From: Tethya wilhelma
Taxonomy: Eukaryota > Porifera > Demospongiae > Tethyida > Tethyidae
Direction of reading: 5' to 3'
DNA length: 64,000 bases
Assembly: GCA_964030475.1 (NCBI GenBank)
Contig: CAXIPT010000005.1
Span: 3,808,178 to 3,872,177, forward strand
The first letter of the stretch is position 1. Each line of letters opens with the position of its first letter. The notes under the pieces are model-generated. The model was not told the DNA's origin. It did not search any database and saw nothing but the letters and a program-made list of their open reading frames with translations. The translations under genes were made by a program, and so were the position numbers. Positions 48,123-60,260 of the stretch are shown here, piece after piece.

Positions 48123-51038
48123 TGTGTGTGTGTGTACGCACGCCTTGATATTCAGGTATTGGAGAACTTCAAGGAATATCAGTTCTTCATGGGAGAGAGT
48201 ATGGACCCTGATGCTATGCACGTTTTGGTCTGTTACGAAGGAGACACACCCTTGGTAATGTTTTTCAAAGATGGTCTACTAGAAGAGAAAGTGGTATGTG
48301 TGCAATCCATTGTGTGACTTCTGCATTCATAGGCTCTCTATGCTGTTGGATCAGCATAATGATGCATCGTTCCCAAGCTCCTCCTTGTGAATTTTTTCTT
48401 CAAAAAAAAAAACGAAACAAGAAGAGAGCCTAGCTAGCTGGTGTCTAATATCACATGTGTCGTTATGGGTAGACACCAAGGTGGATGTGAGATATACACA
48501 GTGTACAAGACCACAAGAACACATTGCTGTGATCCAGCCCATGTCTTCAACATGTTTGCCACTGAGCTTTGAGTGGATGAAAATGGGGTTTAGGAACAAA
48601 AGATCTCAAATTTAATGGCAGACAGAGGTTTTTTATTCAGTCTTTGCTAGCTGAAGAAGCTTAAAACCAGTGTAAAACAGTTTGTTTCAAGCATTGATTC
48701 TGTCCTGCATGCAGTAAATCCCGGAAAAATTTCATCATATACAGTTCAAAACTACGCACGTGATATTTGATACCAAGCTCTCTTCTGTCCGTGGTGCCAT
48801 CAGGACAAAGTCCTGTTAGTATCCATGCAAATTAATTTCACCCTGAAGTGTAAATTTCAAGCTAGGTACACTAGTTAACCCTTGCAACACATGCAGAGGG
48901 CTATGGTCAACATTTTCTGTATCTGTCTGTCTGTCTGTCTGTCTGACTGTCTGTCTGTCTGACTGTCTGTCTGTCTGTCTGACTGTCTGTCTGACTGTCT
49001 GTCTGTTACCATTATTCTCGAGAAGGAAAGCTCCAGTAACAAAATTGCAGACGCTAACCTTCATGAATCGATATCTTGAAATAAATTTTTTTGGGCAGTG
49101 TAAAATGCTGTACTTGCTGAGATCCAAGGCTTTGTGCCTTTCTGAGTACTTAGACCTCAGGTTCTCTGCCTTTAGTCTATGTAGCATTGCTTGGCCAGAA
49201 CAAGGAACAATGAGTTGACTTGCACTTGGGTATTGGAGCTGTATATTAACAAGCCTCCTTGAAGCAAATCCTCTGCAAGTATAGCTAGCTTCAGCTTGGG
49301 AGCTGCTTTTTGTAGTACATTTAAAAAATAAGCATACAAAAGGTTCCACCAACATGGCATCATGCCCCTGATCTACAGCTAGCCTGGCCAGCAAAGTGTG
49401 GTCATGGTCATGGAAGTTGCAGAAGTCGAAATAACTTTTTAAGTGCAAGGTCAAAATGTCAGTACAAATGTCATTTGTGCGGTCATTTTACTAAAGCGCA
49501 CAGCCTTTTAAGCTGGCCGCATTATAGTACTAAAGTCCATCTGGTTTGAGAATGCCAAGGTAGAAAAACTTCAATAACTTTCTAAATATCCAATTGATTT
49601 CAAAATTTCAAGCACCATTGGAAAGCGCTCGTTCTCCCCGTTCTTTTGGTTGCTTTTCCAGCTTCCTACGCCTTACCAATCAAAAGTTAGCTATTATGTC
49701 CCATAGAAAAGGTATGGTTTTGAATCTCATTAATTCACTTTTGGCGGCATTCTCAAACCAGATCCACTTTAGTGTTTACAGAGAGACACAAGTGTACTAC
49801 TTGTTATACAAGCCATGAACCACAATGCGAATTTTAGTGACGACCATAATTATTTTTATGGGCTAGTTTTTTGTCTGGACAAAGTGTCCCTGCATAAGCT
49901 GTTTTGAGAGGTCAATTTGATTAAATGCACAACTGTTATTTTGATTTTTGAAATTGATGCACAAAACATAATATTTGGTGAATCTAATCTACATCAAGAT
50001 TTTTTTGCTTCACGAAAAATCACCTTTGTAAGTACTTGGTTAATTTTTGTGATTTAAACTTGCAGTTTGAAAGCATAGACTGCCATAATGACTTTCTATG
50101 TTTTGTGAGACTAAATCTTTCGGCCAGTAATTTCGTACCCAAACAAAGTCTCCCAAGTTTGATTCAGAATGGTGTGATGGAGCCATTTTATAGTGTTGGC
50201 ATCAAACACAATGTGACAGTCATGTCTGTAAAGTATTCATGCTATAGTTGTTAGTAGCCTCGTACCCAGGCCACTCCCTCTTTTTAGTGTTTCATGCTAA
50301 AAATTGGGAGGCGTTTAGCGTGAAACACTAAAAAAAGGGAGTGGCCTGGGTACGAGGCTAAGTTGTTAGAGTGTGCCGAGGGTTGTGTACCATCAGTGCC
50401 TTCATTAAATACTGATTACACTCAAATGTTGGATTATTGTTTGTTTTTTTAGCAGAAAGCAATACAAACAAACTGTGTACTTCACAAACTATCAACACAA
50501 AGTCAATTGTTTGCACATATGGAACTTTAGAAGTGTGAATAGCACAAAATTTGATGGGTACACAGCAACAAAGACTAGGGGACAAAATTTGTGATGCTAC
50601 CAGACACACAGACTTGGAATAATAGTTTTGATCGATACTTCTATAGATAGATACCAGCTGATACATTATTGTCCACTTTCTTAGTTATCAACAAGATGAG
50701 ATGAGTCACGTATGCAAAATACACAGAATAAGCATATTATCACGTTCGTGTAGCATCCTGCTAATCTGTAAAACAGTTTCCCCCATGTCAATTGCTTTGA
50801 AAAATGTGCGAAATTCTTTAAGATTGTTATCTACATTCACCAATTTCAGCTGGATTTACTACAATAATGACATTATGATGGTAAATAGATTCATGCGACT
50901 TGAGACCTCCATGGTTCATGGAACCACTGGGTTATTTTTTTGAGGGAAATATTTTCAGAGGAGCATGCATGGGGATGATGCTGTTTTCTCCATGAATGTA
51001 TGTATGATGTGTTGTATTTTTTTTCTCTTCATTGCAGT
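44347..51038 (+). CDS. TPT1: Translationally controlled tumour protein (TCTP), complete
   Basis: Exons 44347-44374, 44436-44509, 46338-46523, 47944-48036, 48156-48293 and 51036 onward give 173 residues (human 172). Signature stretches: [33 protein letters not shown] (TCTP signature 1), IGKIVKYLQ helix region, [17 protein letters not shown] (signature 2) and [15 protein letters not shown] is an abundant cytosolic protein linked to growth control, calcium and tubulin binding and translation-factor regulation. In the preferred model the last exon begins with the TGA stop itself, so it carries only 3' UTR; reading through the exon 5 donor instead would add seven residues and stop at 48317. Introns 2, 4 and 5 are loaded with transposable elements, which accounts for most of the 6.7 kb span. 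Confidence 0.94.
44693..45177. mobile_element. 485-bp TIR element, TAGTCTCRCGGGCC family
   Basis: Terminal inverted repeats of about 65 bp: left starts TAGTCTCACGGGCCAAACAT, right ends ATGTCTGGCCCGCGAGACTA. Non-coding. In TPT1 intron 2. Confidence 0.88.
45176..45446. mobile_element. 271-bp TIR element adjoining the previous one
   Basis: Left TIR TAAAGTCTATTTGCGTTCAC, right TIR complement ending GCGAATAGACTTTA. It shares TA with the end of the element at 44693-45177. The sequence TTAGCCACTTAATA occurs both just before 44693 and at the end of this element (about 45443-45456). Confidence 0.8.
45477..46273. mobile_element. 797-bp TIR element of the TAGTCTC family
   Basis: Left end TAGTCTTGTGGACCAGATGT, right end GTCTAGCCCACGAGACTA, diverged inverted repeats. 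The right 190 bp is a diverged inverted relative of the left part of the 44693 element (shared TTTCTTCTTAGTGTACTC or complement). Confidence 0.75.
46726..47065. mobile_element. Pogo/Tigger-like MITE with TA target duplication
   Basis: Left TIR CAGTAGAACCTTGGTTATCC, right complement of CAGTAGAACCTCAGTTATCC, flanked by TA on both sides. These termini resemble the CAGTAGAACCTC-type ends of Tigger/pogo elements. Internal sequence is non-coding. In TPT1 intron 4. Confidence 0.88.
48076..48134. repeat. (GT)n microsatellite upstream of TPT1 exon 5
   Basis: GT run with one interruption, ending about 22 bp before the exon 5 acceptor (TTGATATTCAG). Confidence 0.9.
48918..49007. repeat. (TGTC)n tetranucleotide repeat
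   Basis: TGTC units with periodic TGAC variants (TGTCTGTCTGACTGTCTGTC) over about 90 bp in TPT1 intron 5. Confidence 0.9.
49529..49773. mobile_element. 245-bp TIR element in TPT1 intron 5
   Basis: Left end ACTAAAGTCCATCTGGTTTG, right end its near complement finishing CCAGATCCACTTTAGT; arms of about 28 bp, non-coding centre. Confidence 0.85.
50255..50360. mobile_element. 106-bp hairpin, second TAGCCTCGTACCC copy
   Basis: Arms match those of the hairpin at 29609-29698 almost base for base (TAGCCTCGTACCCAGGCC to TTTTTAGTGTTTC), with a longer centre. Confidence 0.9.
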
Positions 51039-51285
51039 GAGAAGACCCAAACATCTATGAACTCACAATATTTATACTTGCATTATAATTTATATGTCTA
51101 GAATTAATTTAGTATTATTGGTAATATTGTTTTCATTATTTTAATAATTCAAAGTCTTTTAATTAATGACATTGTCACGTGCGGATATGATCGTATATAA
51201 TGTTATGTGTTAGGGCGTGGCGTTTTTGATTGGCAACTTCTAAAAGAAAGACGTGCTATAATAGACTACTAGACCTAGACGCACC

Positions 51286-53106
51286 ATGGCTGCAAAACAA
51301 CCATGTAAGTTTTTTTGTCCAGCTGCATAAACACTAAAGAATGTCGTGTGTCAAGTATAGTTTGTACGTTTAACTTTTTGTGAGAATCGTGTACAGTAAA
51401 TTACACGTACACACAGAAAAACATTAATTTTGCTGGATCTAAGTTCTGATCTAAGCTTTAGCACAATTATTTTATACAGTTTATATTAATCACTGCATGG
51501 TCCATTGGGTATACCATACCAACTTTTACCCTACAAAGTATAATTTATGGATATACTGGTGGTGATATTAAAATTATAGTCTTGGTCAAAGAGTGGTCAC
51601 AAAAATTCATGCTATAGAACATTGCATCATGTTGCTTTAGTAGAAGAGCTTTTGGCAAACTAGCTTGGTATTAAGTAGGGACTTTCCCACAGATGGACAG
51701 TGAACTAGCTAAGGTGTCTCTACTTGATCACAGACCAGACTAAAGCTACTGCATGTTAGGCCCTCTTTCTGGAGCACTACTTTTATACAATGAAAGTCGT
51801 GAAAGTATGTTGGCACATCAATTTTATTATTAAAACAGTGAAAGTAGAAAATCACACCCGTTGATGGGCGCCTAAAGATGAAGCACAGCTCTGCAACAGT
51901 CTACCTGTCCTCACTCTACCCACGAATAGACATGGCCTTATTACTGTGTGAACCTTCTTTTGCACCTGCTATTGTAAAAATACCTTTATGCACTTGACCA
52001 GAAACAAGTATGAACAGAATGTGTGATGGGAATAGATTTGAGGGACTATATTTGTATTAGTGATTCAGCCACGTTGCTATTAGTACTGGGAATTGTTGCT
52101 TCCTCTGATACATGTAGCAAATTGGATGCCTACTCCTCAGCAGACCATTCCAGGCTGTCCTCCTGGTCTGGAGTACCTCACACAGATTGACCAGCTCCTC
52201 GTCCACCAGCAAGTAGAACTGCTTGAACGTGAGTTGGAACCAGCACCACAATATGGGCAACTGTGTTGCACTATAATTTATTTGAAATCCTTGTGTAGTT
52301 ATCACTGGTTTTGAGACCAAGAACAAGTACCGTGTGAGGAATACTCTTGGACAGGAAGTGTATTTTGCTGCTGAGGGTATGTTTTGCCTTGTCAGATACT
52401 AATGTTTCTCTTCTCTCGTGTACTACACTCACTTTGATATTCACAGCATTATCCATGCTATATACACTCACTCGATCACTCTCTCACACACACGCACAGA
52501 GTCTGGCTGCCTGACTCGTCAGTGCTGTGGTAATGTGCGACCATTTGAAATGAGCATTTATGACAACCAGCAGAAGGAGGTGAGTACACACAACGAGTGC
52601 ACTGTGGCAGTCAAGTGTCATTGTTTACAGTTGTGACTGCTATTGTATTACAAATGCAGGTCATTAGGCTTATTCGTCCATATCGTTGTACTGGATGGTG
52701 CTGCTTCTGTTGTCTCCAAGAGATGGAAGTTCAGTCTCCCCCTGGGACCACCATTGGTTTCATCAAACAAGACTGTACCTTTGTCTTTCCCTGGTACACC
52801 ATCCAGAATGCTGATGGAGATACTGTGCTCAAGATAAAGGGTCCCTGTTGGACTTGCAAGTGGTGTGATGTGGAATTTAATGTAAGTTGACCTTGTGTTT
52901 GTGTGTGTGTGTGTGGGGTGCATGGGTGGGTGGGTAGGTGGGTTAACTCCAAGTCCTACCATGGGTAATTACATTTTTCATCTCTTGGTTGTTGTGAGTG
53001 TCCATCTAAGGCCTGTACCCTTCAAGCAACTAGCTCTGCCCAAGGAGAGTGTAGTTCCACGACTCATAGTACCTGCTTGACCAACTTGTGGTAGCCTTTT
53101 TTTTCG

Positions 53107-53189
<83 letters not shown>

Positions 53190-53898
53190 CGTATGTGTGT
53201 GCGTGTGTGTGTGTGCGTGTGTGTGCATGTGTGTGTGTGTGACCTTCCACTATGATTTCAATAAAAAAACATTCTCTCAGATTCTGTCAGCTGATGGATG
53301 TCAGGAAGTTGGTAAGATCACCAAGCAGTGGTCTGGTCTGGCCAAGGAATATTTCACAGATGCAGACAACTTTGGAATTCAATGTAAGACTAGTTGTACA
53401 CTGAGTGCAGTTAATTGCCTCGCGCGGTTTAGAAAGGAAACCAGTTAGACCGAAAGAAATGGACTACCATGAATACCTGATCAGCTAACCGTGTATTTTA
53501 AACTCTCACTCTTGTACAGTTAGTAAGGTACCAAATGATGTCTCTGCAGTCTATGCCGGCTCATAACACACATGATTCTAGCAATTATACGTAGCACGAG
53601 ATCTCGAGCTGTACGCGCGCACGTGTTTTGTATATTATGGTAAGGATCATCACGATCACGAGCATGCAGCTAGCTTGTTTCAAACCGGAACAATTTTTGC
53701 CAAATTGGCCCCGTTTTCATCCGGTGTTCATGACGTATAATTGGATTTTACTTCCACAATTTTTGGCCCTGCAAGATTACACTGCCTCGCGCTAAGGCGC
53801 TCGGCAATAATTTATTTGGTGTGAATTGTAGAGCCTGTTACTCGATCCATTGTATGTGGTATACATGTAGCATTATGGTATTGTTTGCTGATTATCAT

Positions 53899-53934
<36 letters not shown>

Positions 53935-54981
53935 ACACATTCAGTCCCAATGGATCTGGATGTCAAGATGAAGGCAGTCATGCTTGGTGCATGTTTCCTT
54001 ATTGTAAGTATTCTTATGTGGAAATATAGTGGTACTGTCACGTAGTAAAAGGACCCCCGTAGTATTTGGACCCCCCGGAACAAATACTTCAGTATAATTC
54101 ATAGGCAATTGACCCCCTCTGAAATATTTGGACCCCCTTGTGCAATCACGGTAGAGGATATGAGTGCGAGCAGCACAAGCACTCAGACACATTCATCACA
54201 GTAGAAACTGATAATTTTTTATTGAGAGAACACTGTCCTAGCAAATCAAGTTAGATCAATAGACTGAACATCATGCAAAGAATGGATCTCATGAGAAGGC
54301 ATAGGTCTAAGATAAGTAACGAGACTAACAGTGTGCAAGATTATAAATATCAAGTTTAACTTCATCATTATAATAATTATTATTTGATCATCATTATGGT
54401 TCACAATTCTACCACTCCCTCCATGGCCTCACTACCCGCAGATTGTCACGGTTCTACTGCTTTATACACTGGATTACTCAGTGAGAAGAAAAGAGCCTCT
54501 GAATAGTTGGGTGTGCACCATTAAATTTTAAATAATAATATTGTGTAGTCATTTTCAGTATAGCTAGCTGTGAAAGATTGCATGGTACTAGGATTTAAAT
54601 TTTATTCTTTTCCCTTTATTATCTGTCAATACCAACTCATGAGAAGAATGCCACATAATTATATATTATGCTAAGTAACACTGCATGCTCACTGCTATTA
54701 TGGTCCACCACTTCTGAGTTGACTCTGCATACAAGGTCTCTAAGGGGGGTCCAAACACTACAACTAGGAACATTAGCTTCAAGCACTTGCTGAAGTATTT
54801 GGACCGGGGGTTCCATCTGCTATAAAGTTTTTGGACCGGGGGTCCAACCATATCGAAGTATTTGGACCTGGGGGGACCAAAATAAGGGGGTCCAAATTCT
54901 CCGTGACAGTACCTGTATCAATATATTTTCCTATTTCTGTAGGACTTCATGTTCTTTGAGCAAAGTGGTAACAATAACTGA
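51286..54981 (+). CDS. PLSCR: Phospholipid scramblase, tandem copy A, complete
   Basis: Eight exons, 51286-51304, 52118-52228, 52299-52376, 52500-52579, 52660-52881, 53281-53383, 53945-54003 and 54943-54981, close to 236 residues. Landmarks: [34 protein letters not shown] strand, QEVYFAAE, a Cys-rich palmitoylation-type cluster [30 protein letters not shown] leading into the calcium-binding/nuclear-type segment [20 protein letters not shown] (C-terminal membrane helix). The long Pro-rich N-terminus of vertebrate PLSCR1 is lacking. Family members are membrane proteins implicated in calcium-stimulated lipid scrambling and signalling. Exon 4 and exon 7 acceptors sit behind CA repeats. A GGGCGTGGC box lies 65 bp before the ATG, as in copies B and C. 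Intron 7 holds an 883-bp transposon. Confidence 0.93.
53103..53241. repeat. Long (GT)n microsatellite, PLSCR-A intron 5
   Basis: About 135 bp of GT with GC interruptions, ending about 40 bp before exon 6. Copy B lacks it at the equivalent place (only GTGTGTGTG near 56640), so it expanded after duplication. Confidence 0.9.
53903..53940. repeat. (CA)n at PLSCR-A exon 7 acceptor
   Basis: CA run ending ACACATTCAG directly before exon 7 at 53945. Confidence 0.9.
54031..54913. mobile_element. 883-bp TIR element rich in TTTGGACCCC repeats
   Basis: Ends GGTACTGTCACG and CGTGACAGTACC. Subterminal regions carry several copies of TATTTGGACCCCC and complements (54060-54140, 54741-54900). Non-coding. 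In PLSCR-A intron 7. Confidence 0.85.
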
Positions 54982-55301
54982 ACCTTGAGGACTGTTTTCT
55001 AAAACCAAGAAGTATACATATCACCTCTATATCAGCTTTAACACTAATATGTACGTAAAAAAAAAAATTATTATTATTTCTAAGTGTTATAATGACTTCT
55101 ACAATTAAAGTGTATATAATTATATACTCCCTTTTTGTTGTAATTTTTTTGCTGGAAACAACCTAAAGCTGTCTACGGGGCCGGGGCGGGCGCGAGTGTG
55201 GTCAGATATCTAGAGCATGGGCCGCCCAAAGGTAGGAAGGGCGTGGCTGTGGTTCTGCATAATCAATTTAATTTGTTGTCAAAAGTGCACTGATCAAGAA
55301 G

Positions 55302-55967
55302 ATGGCAGCGAAAGCACCAGGTAGTAAAACTTGTATTTACAAGTGTGCACGCACTGAATGTTATGTATGTGTAGAGCTAAGGTTTATAAACTAAACTACA
55401 ACGCATGGCATAATCAGTCAGCTTTATTTACATAGCTAATTTTCTATGCACGAATGGCCCATTATTATGGTAACCAAATAGAAGTATTTAAACTGCAGAA
55501 AAGCTGAGTGTTTACTCAGAAAAGCTGCTAGTATTGCTATGGCTTATTCATTTTCAAAAAGCCTAAGAACGTGGCCTAAAACCATTATTTAGCTAGTAGG
55601 TTGATTGTTTTGTTGCTTCCTTTGATAATGTAGCAAATTGGATGCCTACTCCTCAGCAGACCATTCCAGGCTGTCCTCCTGGTCTGGAGTACCTTACACA
55701 GATTGACCAGCTCCTGGTCCACCAGCAAATAGAACTGCTTGAAAGTGAGTTGGAACCAGCACCACTATATGGACAACTGTGTTACACTATAGATTATTTC
55801 AACTTCTTGTGTAGTTGTCACTGGTTTTGAGACCAAGAACAAGTACCGTGTGAGGAATACTCTTGGACAGGAAGTATATTTTGCTGCTGAGGGTATGTTT
55901 GCCTTGTCAGATACTAACATTTCCCTTCTCTCGTACACCGCATTCACTTACTCACACTATAATCCAT

Positions 55968-56010
<43 letters not shown>

Positions 56011-57293
56011 CCAGTGTTTCCCCCAAAGAGGGGTAGGGGGGCATTCCCCCCTCCTTTCAAATACTTCCCTCCCCATACAAATACATATAAACTACTAATT
56101 TTCAGACAATTTTAAGCAACTCCACCCACCTCCCCCCCTCTTTACTTTTGTTCTGGGGGAAACATTGCACTCATACACACACACACACACACACACACAC
56201 TCACTCACTCACAGAGTCTGGCTGCCTGACTCGTCAGTGCTGTGGTAATGTGCGACCATTTGAAATGAGCATTTATGACAACCAGCAGAAGGAGGTGAGT
56301 ACACACAATGACATACCTGTTTGTTGAAACCTTCATAGAGTGCACCATGATGCTCATCAAGTGATTGTACTCATTGTTAACAGTTGTGAATGCTTACAAA
56401 TGCAGGTCATTAGGCTTATTCGTCCATATCGTTGTACTGGATGGTGCTGCTTCTGTTGTCTCCAAGAGATGGAAGTTCAGTCTCCTCCAGGGACCACCAT
56501 TGGTTTCATCAAACAAGACTGCACCTTTGTCTTTCCCTGGTACACCATTCAGAATGCTGATGGAGATACTGTGCTCAAGATAAAGGGTCCCTGTTGGACT
56601 TGCAAGTGGTGTGATGTGGAATTTAATGTAAGTTGATCTCGTGTGTGTGACCTTCCGCTCTGATTTCAATAAAAAAACATTCTCTCAGATTCTGTCAGCT
56701 GATGGAAGTCAGGAAGTTGGTAAGATCACCAAGCAGTGGTCTGGTCTGGCCAAGGAATATTTCACAGATGCTGACAACTTTGGAATTCAATGTAAGAATA
56801 GATGTAGATTTTGCTCCATTGTGTATGATCTCACTGTCACTCCCTCCTTCTAAACTATACTTTTGTATTTCTAATAATGGTGTGACCTCGAGAGTGCATG
56901 TGAATATGTGAGTTAATGATAATCAGAGTTTTATCTAGAATTGTAGTGTTGGGAGGAAAGAAATGTCCACAGACCGCTTTGGTGCTGATTTCAAATTAAA
57001 TTTTGGCCCTTAAAATAATGCTAGTTTAGAAACTGGGTGAAACTTAGAGAAAGTACAGAGGAGTTTGAAAAAAGTGTTTTAAAGCTGGTATATGTTACTC
57101 CAACAATGACATTCATTAGCAAAATTGCCAAAAAGTGCTTGAAACTCCTTCAGTGTAAAATTGTTTATTTATATGTGGAACATAGGGCAACGCCATCGTT
57201 TGCCCACAAGAGGTGTGGTCAAAGTCTGAAGCACTAATTGGCTAATAGTTTTGTGGAATCCCTCCATAGTAGGTAGTAGCATAGTCCATAGTA

Positions 57294-57344
<51 letters not shown>

Positions 57345-57522
57345 AGTCCCGATGGATTTGGATGTCAAGATGAAGGCAGTCATGCTTGGTGCATGCTTCC
57401 TTATTGTAAGCTCTTCTTTAAATTTGTGAAATAGTAGTATACTAATACCTGTATCTATTGTTCTATAGGACTTCATGTTTTTTGAGCAAAGTGGCAATAA
57501 TAACAACCGAAGTACGTGGTAG
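55302..57522 (+). CDS. PLSCR: Phospholipid scramblase, tandem copy B, complete
   Basis: Eight exons with lengths equal to copy A except the last: 55302-55320, 55634-55744, 55815-55892, 56215-56294, 56406-56627, 56689-56791, 57347-57405 and 57469-57522, giving 241 residues. It differs from copy A by few residues: QQVELLE to QQIELLE, CQEVGK to SQEVGK, and a C-terminus extended to NNNNRSTW. Introns are shorter and largely diverged from A, yet exon 5 is almost identical, consistent with a recent duplication or gene conversion. The exon 7 acceptor again follows a (CA)n run, and a GGGCGTGGC box lies 54 bp before the ATG. Both copies look functional. Confidence 0.93.
55976..56007. repeat. (CT)n microsatellite, PLSCR-B intron 3
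   Basis: TCTCTC run of about 30 bp, upstream of a small inverted-repeat element and a CA run. Confidence 0.85.
56012..56169. mobile_element. Small inverted-repeat element, PLSCR-B intron 3
   Basis: Ends AGTGTTTCCCCCA and its complement GGGGGAAACATT, with a C-rich/G-rich interior. Absent from the same intron of copy A, so inserted after duplication. Confidence 0.65.
57299..57342. repeat. (CA)n at PLSCR-B exon 7 acceptor
   Basis: CA run ending CACACTCAG directly before exon 7 at 57347. Confidence 0.9.
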
Positions 57523-57846
57523 ACTGTTTCCTGAAACCCATAAGTATACATATATATTCACTTATATGAATGATGGACTATCGATGTAGTTGTTTTTGTT
57601 TTTTTAAGTACCTAAGACTGTTAAGTATAAGAACTCTGCCAATTATTGCTTATTTGTGTTGAAAAAGTAATTAAGTTTTAGAAACCAGTACAATTTTCTG
57701 CATTCTGGCCGCATGCAGAGCAGCTATATATATAGGCTCTAGAGTGTTATTTATGGCTCTGCATAATTATGCATGAAGTGATAGGTAAGGGCGTGGCTGG
57801 GAATCTGGGTGGAATTATTCGCAAAATAACCTGAAACCAGCTCAAA

Positions 57847-58704
<858 letters not shown>

Positions 58705-58855
58705 ACTGTAACATTACGGCACACAGCTGTTCCTCATAAACTTTTAGTTAGTTTTGACAAGATTGTAACAATAGTTTTGCTATCCAGAATGCATTTTTTG
58801 TATATGACATTATGGTACATTGCTATTCTAAACAATCGCATACTATGTTCAACTG

Positions 58856-60154
58856 TTACCTTCTAGAACGACTATAGTGTTCACTTTTGTCTCTTCTTCT
58901 TTCTCTCGATCGACTCCTGCTTCGTGATCGATGTCTTTGATATCTTTCTCTCTCTCTGCTTCTTTCAGGCGATGGTGAATGTGAATAGCTCCTTGGTCTT
59001 CTCCTGGAGTAACTATCAGACTTGTACCTTGAGGCCTGTCTCTCATCTTCTCTCTCATCTTCTCTAGACCTTCTATGTTTAGTCTCTGAGTGTTTAGATC
59101 TTGATGCTTCATCTCTAAATGTGTCAGCTACTCTTTCCCTCTCATGCCTGCTGCCTCTTGGTCCATCATTATCACCACCTCTGTCTCTGTCCCTCACAGA
59201 CTGCTTCTCTCTGTCAGATTCTGACTGTCCCTTCTCTTCACTTTCTGAATCAGTAGACTCTCGTCTTTTTCTTAGTTTTCTCTTTTTCTTCTTGTGTTTT
59301 TCTTTCTTAGATTTCTTCTTCTTCACCTCTGGTTCAGGACTGGGAGACTCAGAGGGAGTTGGACTAGGAGTGGGGGTCTTTGGGGCACACCCCTTTTCAA
59401 TGATCTCGTTACCATCTGCATCCTTAGGTCTCCTGTACTCTTTGACATGATCCACTCGAATGGTCCGACCACACAACTGTTAGTGAGAGAAACAAAATGA
59501 ACACAGAACTATACTCCACATTAAAATACAAAACTAGCCTCACTTCCAGGCTAGTAAAGGGGAGAGCCTGGGAATGAGGTGAAAAGGTACTATTGATTAT
59601 GATACTTGGTGTAGGTATACCTTTATCCCATTGAAGTTGTCCACAGCTAGGATGGTGCTCCTCTGGTCCTCATAGCAGAGGAAACAGAACCCTTTAGGCT
59701 TTCCTGACTTCTTATCACGCACTAGATTAATATTGATGATCTCACCATACCTAGTGTATAGCCACAGGCATATGTGTTTTACGTGCAAGTTTGTAAATAT
59801 TACACGGGGAAATGTCTTACTGTGAAAACACTGACAGCACATCACCTTCTGTCAAGCCATAGTCGAGCCCACCTGTTGTATTGCAATACAAATGTAAAGT
59901 ATAATGTATGCATACTGTCTAGATCTAGTTCATAAACAACAAAACGGTGGTATGGTGTGCGAACCTATGAAAATGTAGGCACTGTCTGAGTACATGTCAT
60001 GCCATGACTTCTTAGAGTCCAGACCCAGCTTGAGTTCCTGCTCATTTAACTTCTGTATGGCCTTCACGTTACTAGGGGGGAAAAGCATATATCATATTCG
60101 ATGTGCAAGTTTAATAATTTCTATATTATCTATGTTTCTAGCAACTCACTTCAT
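58856..60154 (-). CDS. RBMX2: RNA-binding motif protein X-linked 2 (RBMX2), complete
   Basis: Coding exons 60154-60150, 60071-59965, 59872-59821, 59750-59621 and 59476-58856 give 304 residues. N-terminus [20 protein letters not shown] and [17 protein letters not shown] matches human RBMX2; the RRM has RNP2 AYIFIG and RNP1 KGFCFLCY, followed by [20 protein letters not shown] and [11 protein letters not shown]. The C-terminus is Lys-, Ser/Pro- and RS/RE-rich ([31 protein letters not shown]). RBMX2 is the Snu17/Ist3 orthologue of the RES complex in activated spliceosomes. The first coding exon holds only ATG plus two bases. Convergent with PLSCR-C (152 bp between stops) and divergent from COG3 (106 bp). 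A fragment of the AGCCTC...GAGGT hairpin family lies in intron 4 (59533-59580). Confidence 0.95.
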
Positions 60155-60260
60155 TTTGCTTGCAGTTTCAGTGTCTACTTCTAATAAAAGCGCACCTTAC
60201 AGCAGACGTTGTCGACCCTGTACCTATTAACAGACCATTTCTGCTTCTGCTGTGAAAGAA
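60155..60260. promoter_or_regulatory. Bidirectional promoter RBMX2/COG3
   Basis: 106 bp between opposite start codons; both transcripts must start here or overlap. GC content is higher than in the flanking AT-rich DNA. No TATA box is evident, as expected for a housekeeping pair. Confidence 0.65.

Noticed and set aside
48816..49454. 212-codon minus-strand frame in TPT1 intron 5
   Set aside because: It runs through the TGTC tetranucleotide repeat, giving QTVRQTDRQ repeats; no domain and lies within an intron.
59022..59450. 142-codon plus-strand Ser/Leu/Phe-rich frame
   Set aside because: Antisense of the RS/KE-rich RBMX2 last exon; low-complexity shadow.
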